Below, piece by piece: positions 33,599 through 42,018 of a DNA stretch of 64,000 bases; the stretch's first letter is position 1; every line of letters begins with the position of its first letter. Made by a program: the position numbers and the translations under genes. The DNA is from Amycolatopsis sacchari. Its GTDB lineage: Bacteria > Actinomycetota > Actinomycetes > Mycobacteriales > Pseudonocardiaceae. The notes below the pieces were generated by a model. That model was not told the origin of the DNA. It did not search any database and saw nothing but the letters and a program-made list of their open reading frames with translations. The stretch covers positions 1 through 64,000 of the forward strand of contig NZ_FORP01000013.1 of the NCBI RefSeq assembly GCF_900114035.1. Reading direction: 5' to 3'.

Positions 33599-34780
33599 GT
33601 GGCCACGCCGAGTCGACAGCAGGCGGTCGCCCGGCGACGGCCGCGTGACCGGAAGCAGCAGATCCTCGACGCCGCCGCCCGTCAGTTCTGGCAGGTCGGT
33701 TACCACCAGGTCGCCATGGCCGACATCGCCGAGGCGGTCGACATCGGCGCCAGCGCGCTGTACCGCCACTTCCGCGGCAAGCAGGACCTCCTCGTCGCCG
33801 TCCTCGACCGCACCCTCGTCGAGCTCGACCGCCTGACCCGCGAGCCGCGGGACCTGGCCGCGACCGTCGAGGCGCTGGCCCGGCTCGCGCTGGAGCGGCG
33901 TGAGTTCGGCACGTTGTGGGGCCGGGACCTGGCGTCCCTGCCCGACGACGACAGGGCCGCGTTGCGCTCGCGGCTGAACGCGATCACAGTCCGGGTGACC
34001 AAGGCCGTGGCCGCCGAGTTCGCGCACCGCGCCGACGAGGCGCGGCTGCGGACGCACGCGCTGTACGCCGTGCTGTCGAGCCCCTCGCGGCACCACGTCG
34101 AGCTCGCGCCGGACGACTTCGTCCGGCTGCTCACCCAGGCCGCCGCCGCTGTGCTGCGCGCTCCTGTTCCCGCGCACGATGTCCTGCCCGGCGCCCCGAA
34201 GCCGGGCGCCGCGCCGCAGCTTCCCGCCTCGCGCCGGGAGGCGATTCTCGCCGCTGCCATCAGGTTGTTCGACCGGCGCGGCTACAGCGCGGTGGGGATC
34301 ACCGACATCAGTGCCGCCGCCAGTCTCTCCGGGCCGGTGATCTACAGGCACTTCGGCGGCAAGACCGAGATCCTGGTCGCGGCGCTCACCCGCGGCAACG
34401 AGGCGATCTGGCTCGCCCTGCACCAGGCTCTCGCCGCGGCCGACAGTGTGGCCGACGCGCTCGACCGGGTGCTGGACAGCTACGCCACCCTCGCCGCCGA
34501 GCTGCCGGCCACGATTTCGGTGCTGCTGTCGGAGATCATCAGCCTCGAGGAAGCCGACCGCGAGCGGTTCCGCCGGTACCAGCAGGCCTACGTCCACGAG
34601 TGGGCCGTCCTGCTCGGACGGTCCAGGCCGGAGCTGGCGGAGACCGACGTGCGGGTCCTCGTGCACGCGGCGCTGAGCGTGGTCAACCACTTCGTCGGCG
34701 TCCACCGGCTCGCCACGCGCCCGCACCTCGCCAGCGAGGCGGCCGCTCTGGCCAGGGCCGTCCTCAGCACCGGCGCCTAG
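33599..34780 (+). CDS. Tandem (double-headed) TetR-family regulator
   Basis: This 393-residue protein holds two complete TetR units. The first helix-turn-helix (about 18-65) has AMADIAEAVDIGASALYRHFRGKQDLL. The second (about 205-255) has ITDISAAASLSGPVIYRHFGGKTEIL. Each is followed by its own helical regulatory domain. It could bind as a pseudo-dimer or bridge two sites. GTG 33599 lies seven bases after GATAAT (33586-33591), so the message is probably leaderless. It follows the acyl-CoA ligase by 44 bp and may control the divergent ligase/thiolase promoters. Confidence 0.85.
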   Translation: MATPSRQQAVARRRPRDRKQQILDAAARQFWQVGYHQVAMADIAEAVDIGASALYRHFRGKQDLLVAVLDRTLVELDRLTREPRDLAATVEALARLALERREFGTLWGRDLASLPDDDRAALRSRLNAITVRVTKAVAAEFAHRADEARLRTHALYAVLSSPSRHHVELAPDDFVRLLTQAAAAVLRAPVPAHDVLPGAPKPGAAPQLPASRREAILAAAIRLFDRRGYSAVGITDISAAASLSGPVIYRHFGGKTEILVAALTRGNEAIWLALHQALAAADSVADALDRVLDSYATLAAELPATISVLLSEIISLEEADRERFRRYQQAYVHEWAVLLGRSRPELAETDVRVLVHAALSVVNHFVGVHRLATRPHLASEAAALARAVLSTGA

Positions 34781-35628
34781 TGCCCCCGTTCCGGGGCGAA
34801 CCGTTCGCTGCCGAGCACGGCGAGCAGGTCCAGCTTCTGCTGGCTGTCACTTCCCGGCAGGGCGGTGAACACGATCAGGGACTGCCCCTGCTGGTGGTCG
34901 TGGAGGATCTGGCAGTGCAGGCTCATCAGCCCGACTTCCGGGTGCTGGAGCCGTTTTTCGTAGGAATGCGGCGTCGTCACGTCGTGCTTCGCCCACAGGC
35001 CCGCGAACTCGGGGCTCTCCGCGAGCAGAGCGTCCACAACGGACCCCACGATCGACGAGGGCCCGTGGGTGCCGTATGCCGCGCGAAGGTCCGCCGTCAG
35101 GATCCCGGACTGCACAGCGTGATCCTCCGGCAGGTACGCGCTGCGGGACGAGGGATCGGTGAACCACCGGTACGCGGCGATCCGGGAGAGGCCGGTCAGC
35201 GTCCGTTCGTCGCCGAACAACGCTCTCGCGGGCGAGGTCTGCAGCAGCGTCTCACCGAGGCCGCTCATCACGACGACGGGGGTGTCGCTGAGCCTGTCGA
35301 GCAGCCGCATCAGCCCCGGCGCGACGTGCGAGTCGGCCGGTGTCCTCGTCGGCGGATTCTGCCCGGCGAGCCGGAAGAGGTGGTCGCGTTCGTCGACGGT
35401 GAGCCGCAGACCGCGGGCGATCGCCGCGAGCATCTGCTGCGATGGCTGCGAACTCCGCGCCTGCTCCAGCCGGCTGTAGTAGTCGACGGACATGTCGCAG
35501 AGCATCGCCACTTCCTCGCGGCGCAGCCCGGGAGCACGGCGCCGCGTGCCGCGGGTGAGCCCGACCTCCTCGGGTTCGAGTGCTTCGCGGCGCCGCCGCA
35601 GGAAGTCCGCGAGCTGTGATCGGTCCAT
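34777..35628 (-). CDS. Helix-turn-helix regulator with MmyB-like domain
   Basis: A 283-residue protein. The N-terminal XRE domain has LRREEVAMLCDMSVDYYSRLEQAR. The C-terminal MmyB-like ligand-binding domain (about 100-280) often binds fatty-acid-like molecules. The ATG at 35628 fits the usual start. It lies seven bases after the SDR stop on the same strand, so the two form an operon; such regulators are usually paired with an SDR. Confidence 0.87.
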   Translation of the reverse strand: MDRSQLADFLRRRREALEPEEVGLTRGTRRRAPGLRREEVAMLCDMSVDYYSRLEQARSSQPSQQMLAAIARGLRLTVDERDHLFRLAGQNPPTRTPADSHVAPGLMRLLDRLSDTPVVVMSGLGETLLQTSPARALFGDERTLTGLSRIAAYRWFTDPSSRSAYLPEDHAVQSGILTADLRAAYGTHGPSSIVGSVVDALLAESPEFAGLWAKHDVTTPHSYEKRLQHPEVGLMSLHCQILHDHQQGQSLIVFTALPGSDSQQKLDLLAVLGSERFAPERGH

Positions 35629-35635
35629 AAGGGTT

Positions 35636-36583
35636 CTATTCTTTCGCGAGCGATGCGACACCGGCCAGTTCCGCCGAGATCTCCCAGACGCGCGAGGCTT
35701 CCTCAGCGCTCGACAGCCGGCTGTACAGCGGCTCCGCCGCGGGTGCGCCGCGCAGATGGCGATAGCCACCCGGACCGTAGAACCCGCCGCCGACCGCGGA
35801 CGGATCGGTGGCGGCGTACACCGCGGGCAACGCCGCGGTCTCCGGAGTGCCGAGCAGCAAACCCAGCCGCGAGAGCAGCCGCGCGATGCGCACGTCGCGA
35901 GTGTCCTTCGGGCGGCCCATTCCCGGTTGCGCGGCGAGCAGGTTCGTCGGCGAGACACCCGGATGCGCCAGGTTGCTCGTGACGCCCCACCCGCCCCGGG
36001 TGCTGCGGCGGTCGAGTTCCAGCGCCCACAGCCCGAGTGCGATCTTCGACGAGCAGTAGGCGCGGAACGGGTGGTAGCCGCGCTCCCACTGCAGATCGTC
36101 CCAGTGCAGCTCGTGCTGATCGGCCGCGAGGGCGATCTGGGTGGTGACGCGGGCGCGGCCGGCCCGCAGCAGGGGGAGCAGCCGGGTGGTCAGCGCGACG
36201 GGGCCGAGGTGGTTGACGCCGAACTGCAGCTCGAAACCGTCGGCCGTGGTCTGGCGCGTGGGCGGCGACATGATCCCCGCGTTGTTGATGAGGATGTCGA
36301 TCGGGCGTCCATCGCTGAGGAGCCCGTCCGCCAGCGCGGCGACGGACTCCAGCGAGGCGAGGTCGAGCGTGCGCAGCGAGAGCTTCGCGCCCGGGGTCTG
36401 CGCGCGGATCCGCTCGACCGCGGCTGTCCCTTTGGGCCGTGAGCGCACGGGGAGGACCACCTCGGCGCCGGCACGGGCGAGGCGCGCGACGATGTGCCAG
36501 CCGATGCCGTCGCTCGCGCCGGTCACCACCGCGAGTTTTCCGCTGAGGTCGGGAACGTCGATATCCGTGGAAGTTCGAGCCAT
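35636..36583 (-). CDS. SDR-family oxidoreductase (retinol-dehydrogenase-like)
   Basis: A 315-residue SDR with [21 protein letters not shown] and catalytic YCSSKIALG. The segment [11 protein letters not shown] and the length fit the WWOX/retinol dehydrogenase-like group common in actinomycetes. NADP preference is suggested by the arginines after the second strand (VRSRPKG). It is the first gene of an operon with the MmyB-type regulator. The substrate is unknown. Confidence 0.87.
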   Translation of the reverse strand: MARTSTDIDVPDLSGKLAVVTGASDGIGWHIVARLARAGAEVVLPVRSRPKGTAAVERIRAQTPGAKLSLRTLDLASLESVAALADGLLSDGRPIDILINNAGIMSPPTRQTTADGFELQFGVNHLGPVALTTRLLPLLRAGRARVTTQIALAADQHELHWDDLQWERGYHPFRAYCSSKIALGLWALELDRRSTRGGWGVTSNLAHPGVSPTNLLAAQPGMGRPKDTRDVRIARLLSRLGLLLGTPETAALPAVYAATDPSAVGGGFYGPGGYRHLRGAPAAEPLYSRLSSAEEASRVWEISAELAGVASLAKE

Positions 36584-36944
36584 GGCACCAGAATTGCCTG
36601 CGCGCTGCCGGACCAGAAGGGCTGTCTCGTCCGCGGTGCGATGCTCCCTGGACAGCTCGGACCGGTCGCCTTATCATCGCGCCGGCCGCCGGCCACGAGG
36701 AGCCCACGACCGGCTCGCCGAACAGCGGGACGCCGCTGCGGAGTTGTTCGCGGCAACTCGGCGCGGGTGCGCGCCTTCTTGCGCTCGCGCAGGGAACTCT
36801 GTTGGATTCCCGCGCCCGCGACGTTCTCGGCCGGGTGCGCGACCGACGACGTGCCGGGGATGATCATCGCGGCCTGGAACCTTGACGGCGGGGGTGACGC
36901 GAGCCACTATGCTACAAACCTACGAAATGTAGCTGGAGGCGGCC
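36584..36944. other. Gene-free stretch with two gene fragments
   Basis: No intact gene is present. On the minus strand, 36858-36802 reads MIIPGTSSVAHPAENVAGAG, nearly the C-terminal segment of the aldo/keto reductase at 54127. It is immediately followed by SLRERKKARTRAEL (about 36796-36755), the typical N-terminus of a TetR regulator, which then loses frame. Both are dead fragments from an old rearrangement. The remainder holds the promoter of the downstream carboxylesterase. Confidence 0.65.
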
Positions 36945-38268
36945 GTGGTCGACGTTGCGATTACCGGTGGGACCATCCGGGGCACGACCGAGTACGGGGT
37001 AGCGCGGTTCCTCGGGATTCCTTATGCCGCACCACCCTTCGGTCCGCACCGGATGAAGCCGCCGGCGCCGGTGCGCCCGTGGCACGGGGTGCGGGAGGCG
37101 ACCTCGTACGGGCCGACCGCCCCCAAGGGCGAGTATCCGCCGCAGTACCGGACCATTTTTCCCGAGCCGGTGATCCCCGGCGAGGAGTGCCTCAACCTCA
37201 ACGTGTGGACACCGGCCGATGCGCTCCCCGGTGGATCCCTGCCGGTCTTCGTGTGGGTGCACGGCGGCTCGTTCACGAACGGTTCCAACGCGGTCGCGGC
37301 CTACGACGGTTCCGCGTTCGCCAGGGACGGCGTGGTGTGCGTGGCTGTCAACTACCGCCTGGGCGCCGAAGGTTTCCTGTTCACCGCGGCCGATCGTGGT
37401 GCGGGAACGGCGAACCTCGGTCTGCTGGACCAGATCGCGGCGCTCCGCTGGGTCCAGGCGAACATCCGCGCCTTCGGCGGAGACCCGGCGCGGGTCACCG
37501 TCGGCGGGCAGTCGGCCGGAGCGATGGCGGTGACGACCCTGCTGTCGATGCCGTCGGCCGCTGGGCTCTTCAACCAGGTGATCGCCCAGTCCGGGGCGGC
37601 CGCGAACACCCTGACCGCGGAGACCGGCATCACCGTCGCCCGTACGCTGGCCGGAATGCTCGGCACCGAGCCCGAACGCGCGGCGATCGCGGACGTGGAC
37701 CTGGGTTCGGTGGTGGAGGCCGTCACCGAGCTCGTCACCGAGATCCAGACGACCCGCGATGTGGCGAAATGGGGTGCGCTCGCGCTGAGCACGCTGCCGT
37801 TCGCCCCCGTCGTCGACGGCGCGAACCTGCCACGGCACCCGCTGGAGGCTTTCAGCAGTGGCGCGGGCAGTGACGTCGCGGTGCTGGCCGGTGCCAACCG
37901 CCAGGAGGCGCGGCTCTTCCTCGTCGCCCCCGGGATCATCGGCGACATCGACGAGACGGCTCTGGCCGAGCTCGCGGCGGCGTACGGCCTCCCGCGGGCC
38001 GGGCTCGAAACCTACCGCCGCCGTTTTCCCGGGCTGGCGCCCGGCGACCTGCTGGCACAGGTGGTGACCGACTGGTACTACACCGTGCCGGCCGTCCGGC
38101 TCGCGGAAGCACGCGCACAAGGCGGAGGGACAACGTGGCTTTACCGGTTCGACTGGCCGCGCCCCGAGGACAACCACGGCCTCGGTGCCGCCCACGCGGT
38201 CGAACTGCCTTACGTCTTCGACACCACCGGCCGGCCGGAGCTCGAGCCCTTGACCGGGCCGGTCCCCT

Positions 38269-38278
38269 CCCGTGCGGT
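38269..38278. repeat. Target-site duplication, left copy
   Basis: The 10-bp direct repeat CCCGTGCGGT borders the element on its left side; the right copy is at 38500-38509. In the uninterrupted gene this would be a single copy encoding part of SRAVA. Confidence 0.8.
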
Positions 38279-38499
38279 CAATACCGCTAAGTTAGTACGT
38301 TTTACCTGGTCAGGGCGTTACCGGAGGCTCTGTTCAGTCGTTCCCGCCGGTTAGGCGGTTCTCCACTTAAGACAGTCGCCGTTGCGGTTGAGGGGAATCT
38401 TCAATTGAGGCAACTGTTCTGTCGGGGTGTGACCGCTCTGTGGGCGACGCCTCCAAACGCCTCTGAGCTGCGGAAACTCGCCTAAACTTAGCGGTATTG
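38279..38499. mobile_element. 221-bp non-autonomous transposable element (MITE-like)
   Basis: The ends are perfect 15-bp inverted repeats, CAATACCGCTAAGTT at 38279-38293 and its complement at 38485-38499. The flanking 10-bp sequence CCCGTGCGGT occurs at 38269-38278 and 38500-38509 as a target-site duplication. The inside is clearly less GC-rich than its surroundings and has no transposase frame. It must depend on a transposase elsewhere in the genome. The repeat size and duplication length recall IS4-type elements, but I cannot assign a family. Confidence 0.88.
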
Positions 38500-38687
38500 C
38501 CCGTGCGGTCGCCGCCTCGACGCACGACGTGTGGGTGCGGTTCATCACTGGCGGAGATCCCGGCTGGCCCGCCTACCGCGCCGAAACCCGCACGACGGCA
38601 CTGCTCGGCGAGACCGTTTCCGTGGTCGACGATCCGGACGCCGCACTGCGCCGGGCGTGGGACGGGTGCCGGTAGGCGTTGCCTCGC

Positions 38688-39734
38688 TCAGGCGGTGAGA
38701 CCGGCCCCCTCGGCGACCGCCCACGCGCGCTCGACCGCCATGCTGACCGCTTCCCGGGTGGCGGGCCCGCCCTCCGCGGCGTTGCGAGGCTCGTCGAGCG
38801 CGCGGCGCAACACGCCCTCGGCGATGATGGCGATCTTCCAGAGCCCGAAGGCGTGCCAGTAGTCCAGGTCCGCGCGGGCACGACCGGACGCCTCCAGGTA
38901 CGCGTCCGCCAGTTCGGCGCGGGACGCGAATCCGGGCAGCGCCGAAGCGGCGAACAGCTGGGTGGGCCCGTCCCCGGCTTCCGGCCAGTACGCCAGGAAA
39001 CTGCCCAGATCCGCCAGCGGGTCGCCGAGCGTGCCGAGTTCCCAGTCCAGCACCGCGCTGACCGCCCCGCCGTCCGGGGTCAGGATGACGTTGCGGAGGT
39101 GGAAGTCGCCGTGCACGAGGGTGACCTCGGTCTGCTCCGGCATCCGGCGGCGGAGCAGCTCGGTCAGCGCGTCGAGCCGGGGCAGGTCGCCGGTCCTGGA
39201 CTCCGCCCACTGCCGCGACCACCGCTTGAGCTGCCGTGCCGCGTACGGCGCGCGGCTGGCGAGCTCGCCCAAGCCGACCGCGTCGATGTCGGCCCGGTGT
39301 ACCTCGGCGAGTGTGCGCGCCAGCGACGGCCCGATCGCCGCGCGGGTGCCGTTGTCCAGCGACCACGCGACCTCCATCCGGTCGACGACCAGACCGCTCA
39401 CGTACTCCATCACCACGACGGCGGTTTCCGCGAGCCGGTCGTCGCGGTATGCGGCCACCGTGCGCGGGACCGGTACCCCGGTGCCCGAAAGCGCTTCCAG
39501 GATGCGGTACTCACGCAGCACGTCGTGGGCCGAGGCCAGCAGGTGCCCGCGTGGTGGCCGCCGGACGATCCACCGGTCGCCCGCCCTGTCCTCGACCAGG
39601 TAGGTCAGGTTCGACTGGCCCAGACCGACACGCGTGGCCGTGAGCTCGCCGGCGACGTCGATCCCGTCCCGCCGGAGCAATCGCCCGAGAGTGCCCAGGT
39701 CGAGTGCGATGTCCGCCTTGGCCGTGTGCGCCAC
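38688..39734 (-). CDS. Phosphotransferase-family protein (ACAD10/11 kinase-like)
   Basis: A 348-residue aminoglycoside-phosphotransferase fold protein. The catalytic loop is LVHGDFHLRNVIL and the metal-binding motif is VLDWELGTLGDPLADLG. Such proteins are encoded next to acyl-CoA dehydrogenases, and in animals are fused to them as ACAD10/11, where they phosphorylate 4-hydroxyacyl-CoA. The GTG start is four bases after the acyl-CoA dehydrogenase stop, giving a two-gene operon for 4-hydroxy fatty-acid catabolism by analogy. Confidence 0.87.
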   Translation of the reverse strand: MAHTAKADIALDLGTLGRLLRRDGIDVAGELTATRVGLGQSNLTYLVEDRAGDRWIVRRPPRGHLLASAHDVLREYRILEALSGTGVPVPRTVAAYRDDRLAETAVVVMEYVSGLVVDRMEVAWSLDNGTRAAIGPSLARTLAEVHRADIDAVGLGELASRAPYAARQLKRWSRQWAESRTGDLPRLDALTELLRRRMPEQTEVTLVHGDFHLRNVILTPDGGAVSAVLDWELGTLGDPLADLGSFLAYWPEAGDGPTQLFAASALPGFASRAELADAYLEASGRARADLDYWHAFGLWKIAIIAEGVLRRALDEPRNAAEGGPATREAVSMAVERAWAVAEGAGLTA

Positions 39735-39738
39735 CCGC

Positions 39739-40974
39739 TCACCCCTGCCGTTCCGTCGCGGGCGCCAGTCGCCGCAGCTCCATCCGGGCGATCGTGCGCT
39801 TGTGGACCTCGTCGGGTCCGTCCGCGAGGCGGAGCGTGCGCGCGTAGGCGTAGAACTGGGCGAGCGGGAAGTCCTGGGTCAGGCCGCCGGCGCCGTGGAC
39901 CTGGATCGCCCGGTCGATGACCTTCAGCGCGACCTGCGGGGCGGCGACCTTGATCGCGGCGATCTCGGTGCGGGCCGCCCGGTTTCCCACGGTGTCCATC
40001 AGCCAGGCCGTCTTCATCGTGAGCAGGCGGACCATCTCGATCTCGATGCGGGACTCGGCGATCCAGTCCTGGATGTTGGCGCGGCTGGCGACCGGCTCGC
40101 CGAACGTGACCCGGCTCTGCGCGCGGGTGATCAGCAGGTCGAGCGCGCGCTCGGCCATCCCGATCGCCCGCATGCAGTGGTGGATGCGGCCAGGGCCGAG
40201 CCGGGCCTGGCTGATCATGAACCCGTCGCCCTCGCCCGCCAGCAACGCCGTCTTCGGCACGCGGACGTCCTCGAAGACGATCTCGGCGTGCCCCTCGCGG
40301 TCCAGGTAGCCGAAGACCGGCAGGCCGCGGACGACCGTGACGCCCGGAGTGTCGAGCGGGACGACCATCATGGACTGCTGCCGGTGCACCGGGGCGCCGG
40401 CGTCGGTCTTGCCCATCACGATCAGCACGCGGCAGTGGGGGTGCAAGGTGTTGGACGCGAACCACTTGCGGCCGTTGAGCACGTAGTGGTCCCCGTCGGC
40501 CGTCATGCGCAGTCGCACGTTGGTGGCGTCCGAACTCGCGACCCCGGGCTCGGTCATCGCGAACGCCGACGAGACCTCACCGGCGAGCATCGGCTTGAGC
40601 CAGGTCTCCTTCTGCTCCGCCGTGCCGAAAAGCTGCAGCACCTCCATGTTGCCGGTGTCGGGTGCGTTGCAGTTCGTCGCCTCGGGCGCCAGCTGCGGGC
40701 TCCGGCCCATGATCTCGCACAGCGGCGCGTAATCGGTGTTGCTGAGCCCGGGCGAGCCCCACGCCTCGTCCCGGTGCGGGTGGAAGAGGTTCCACAGCCC
40801 GCGCTTCTTCGCTTCGGCCTTGAGCTCCTCGACGACGGGCGGGTGGAAGTTCGGGTTGCCCGATTCCGCCATCTGCGCGGCGTAGACCGGCTCCGCCGGG
40901 TACACGTGCTCGTCCATGAAGGCCAGCAGCTTCTCCTGGTACTCGCGTGCTCGCGGGCTGGGGGTGAAATCCAT
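39739..40974 (-). CDS. Acyl-CoA dehydrogenase (ACAD10/11-like)
   Basis: A 411-residue flavoprotein. Motifs include AFAMTEPGVASSDATNV (FAD contact), GRKWFASN and QVHGAGGLTQDFPLAQ near the end. It matches the ACAD11-type dehydrogenases. The ATG at 40974 has GAGGAG upstream. It is followed by its kinase-like partner. A perfect TGAAT-TCGG-ATTCA box lies 53 bp upstream. Together the two proteins could process hydroxylated acyl-CoA. Confidence 0.9.
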   Translation of the reverse strand: MDFTPSPRAREYQEKLLAFMDEHVYPAEPVYAAQMAESGNPNFHPPVVEELKAEAKKRGLWNLFHPHRDEAWGSPGLSNTDYAPLCEIMGRSPQLAPEATNCNAPDTGNMEVLQLFGTAEQKETWLKPMLAGEVSSAFAMTEPGVASSDATNVRLRMTADGDHYVLNGRKWFASNTLHPHCRVLIVMGKTDAGAPVHRQQSMMVVPLDTPGVTVVRGLPVFGYLDREGHAEIVFEDVRVPKTALLAGEGDGFMISQARLGPGRIHHCMRAIGMAERALDLLITRAQSRVTFGEPVASRANIQDWIAESRIEIEMVRLLTMKTAWLMDTVGNRAARTEIAAIKVAAPQVALKVIDRAIQVHGAGGLTQDFPLAQFYAYARTLRLADGPDEVHKRTIARMELRRLAPATERQG

Positions 40975-41026
40975 CGGCTCTCCTCGGTTGCCGGGCGGCC
41001 CTGACGGGGCCACCCTAAAATAAACG

Positions 41027-41040
41027 TGAATTCGGATTCA
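41027..41040. promoter_or_regulatory. TGAATTCGGATTCA operator candidate, copy 1
   Basis: The perfect dyad TGAAT-N4-ATTCA lies before the acyl-CoA dehydrogenase operon. A 13 of 14 match is at 41951-41964, between the next SDR and the quinone reductase-like gene, suggesting one regulator for all three transcription units. Confidence 0.6.
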
Positions 41041-41129
41041 AGTCCGGTGTGGACGCCGGGTGGCGCGGGCCGTCGTCTCCGGGTTCGGCGCTCGACGTCA
41101 CACACCTCCGAATTCGAGGAGGACCGCGG

Positions 41130-41939
41130 TCACGCGAGCGCCTCCTGGTAGCGGCGCATTCCGGCGAGCCACCGGTCGTAGTCGGCGGCCTTGTGCCGGA
41201 AGAAGCCGAGTACCTCCGGGTGGGGCAGGATCAGGAAGCGCTCGTCGCGAATGCCCTCCAGCACGGCGTCCGCGACGTCGAGTGGCTCCATGACCGCGCC
41301 TGAGTCCGCGACGGCCTTCGCGGCCAGCCGGGCCACGGCGTCAGCGGACTGCCTGCCGTCGTGGAGCATGGCGGTGTTCACGCCCATCGGGCACAGGCAG
41401 CTGACGGCGATCCCGCGGGAGCCGTAGGTGACCGACAGCCACTCGGCGAACGCCACGGCGGCGTGTTTGGTGACCGAGTAGGCGGCGGAACCGAGCTGCG
41501 TCAGCAGGCCGGCCGCGGAGGCGGTGCTGAGGAAGTAGCCGCGGCCGCGGTCGAGCCAGCCGGGTACCAGCAGGCGGGCCGCCCGGACGTGTGCCAGGAG
41601 GTTCACCTCGACCGACGCCGCCCAGTCGGTATCGGAGGCTTCGAGCCCGCTGCCGAGCGCCACCCCGGCGTTGGCGGCGAAGAGGCCGACCGGCCCGAAC
41701 CGGGCCCGGGCCAGGTCGATGGCGGCTCGCAGGTCGTCCTCCGCGGAACAGTCACCGGCCAGTCCCGCGACCTGTCCCGGCGCGTGCCGGGACAGGCTGT
41801 CCACCGCGGCCTCGACAGTCCGGGCCGTGAGATCGAGGACGACGACCTGTGCGCCGTGTTCCAGCAATCGCCTCGCGATCGCGTATCCGATGCCTCCTGC
41901 CGCGCCGGTCACCACGGCGACCGTGCCTGCCACCTTCAT
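41130..41939 (-). CDS. SDR-family oxidoreductase
   Basis: A 269-residue classical SDR with TGAAGGIGYAIA, NAGVALGSGLEAS (the NNAG motif reads ANAG) and catalytic YSVTKHAAVAF. NAD preference is suggested by VLDLTAR. It diverges from a quinone reductase-like gene across the second TGAATTCGGATTCA-type box. It probably acts on an alcohol or hydroxyacyl compound in the same catabolic set. Confidence 0.87.
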   Translation of the reverse strand: MKVAGTVAVVTGAAGGIGYAIARRLLEHGAQVVVLDLTARTVEAAVDSLSRHAPGQVAGLAGDCSAEDDLRAAIDLARARFGPVGLFAANAGVALGSGLEASDTDWAASVEVNLLAHVRAARLLVPGWLDRGRGYFLSTASAAGLLTQLGSAAYSVTKHAAVAFAEWLSVTYGSRGIAVSCLCPMGVNTAMLHDGRQSADAVARLAAKAVADSGAVMEPLDVADAVLEGIRDERFLILPHPEVLGFFRHKAADYDRWLAGMRRYQEALA

Positions 41940-41950
41940 GTCGCTCCTTA

Positions 41951-41964
41951 CGAATCCGAATTCA
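41951..41964. promoter_or_regulatory. TGAATCCGAATTCA-type operator candidate, copy 2
   Basis: CGAATCCGAATTCA differs by one base from the complement of the box at 41027-41040. It lies 12 bp before the SDR start and 55 bp before the divergent quinone reductase-like gene. Confidence 0.6.
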
Positions 41965-42018
41965 AGTTCAGTTTCATGCTAGGGTAGGCGTGGGCCACGG
42001 ATCAACGAGGAGTTCGGC

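Larger units (their letters stand above)
36945..38675 (+). pseudogene. Type B carboxylesterase interrupted by a small mobile element
   Basis: Codons 1 to about 445 encode a carboxylesterase with IPYAAPPFG, ECLNLNVWTP, VHGGSFTNGS, the nucleophile in VGGQSAGAMA (glutamine instead of the usual glutamate) and AAHAVELPYVFD with the catalytic histidine. At 38279 a 221-bp element is inserted. Reading continues 25 codons into it and stops at 38354. After the element the original frame resumes (VWVRFITGGDPGWPAYR) to a stop at 38675. Removing the element and one repeat restores one open frame. The truncated 469-residue product keeps the catalytic residues but lacks the last 57 or so residues, so activity is doubtful. 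Confidence 0.85.
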
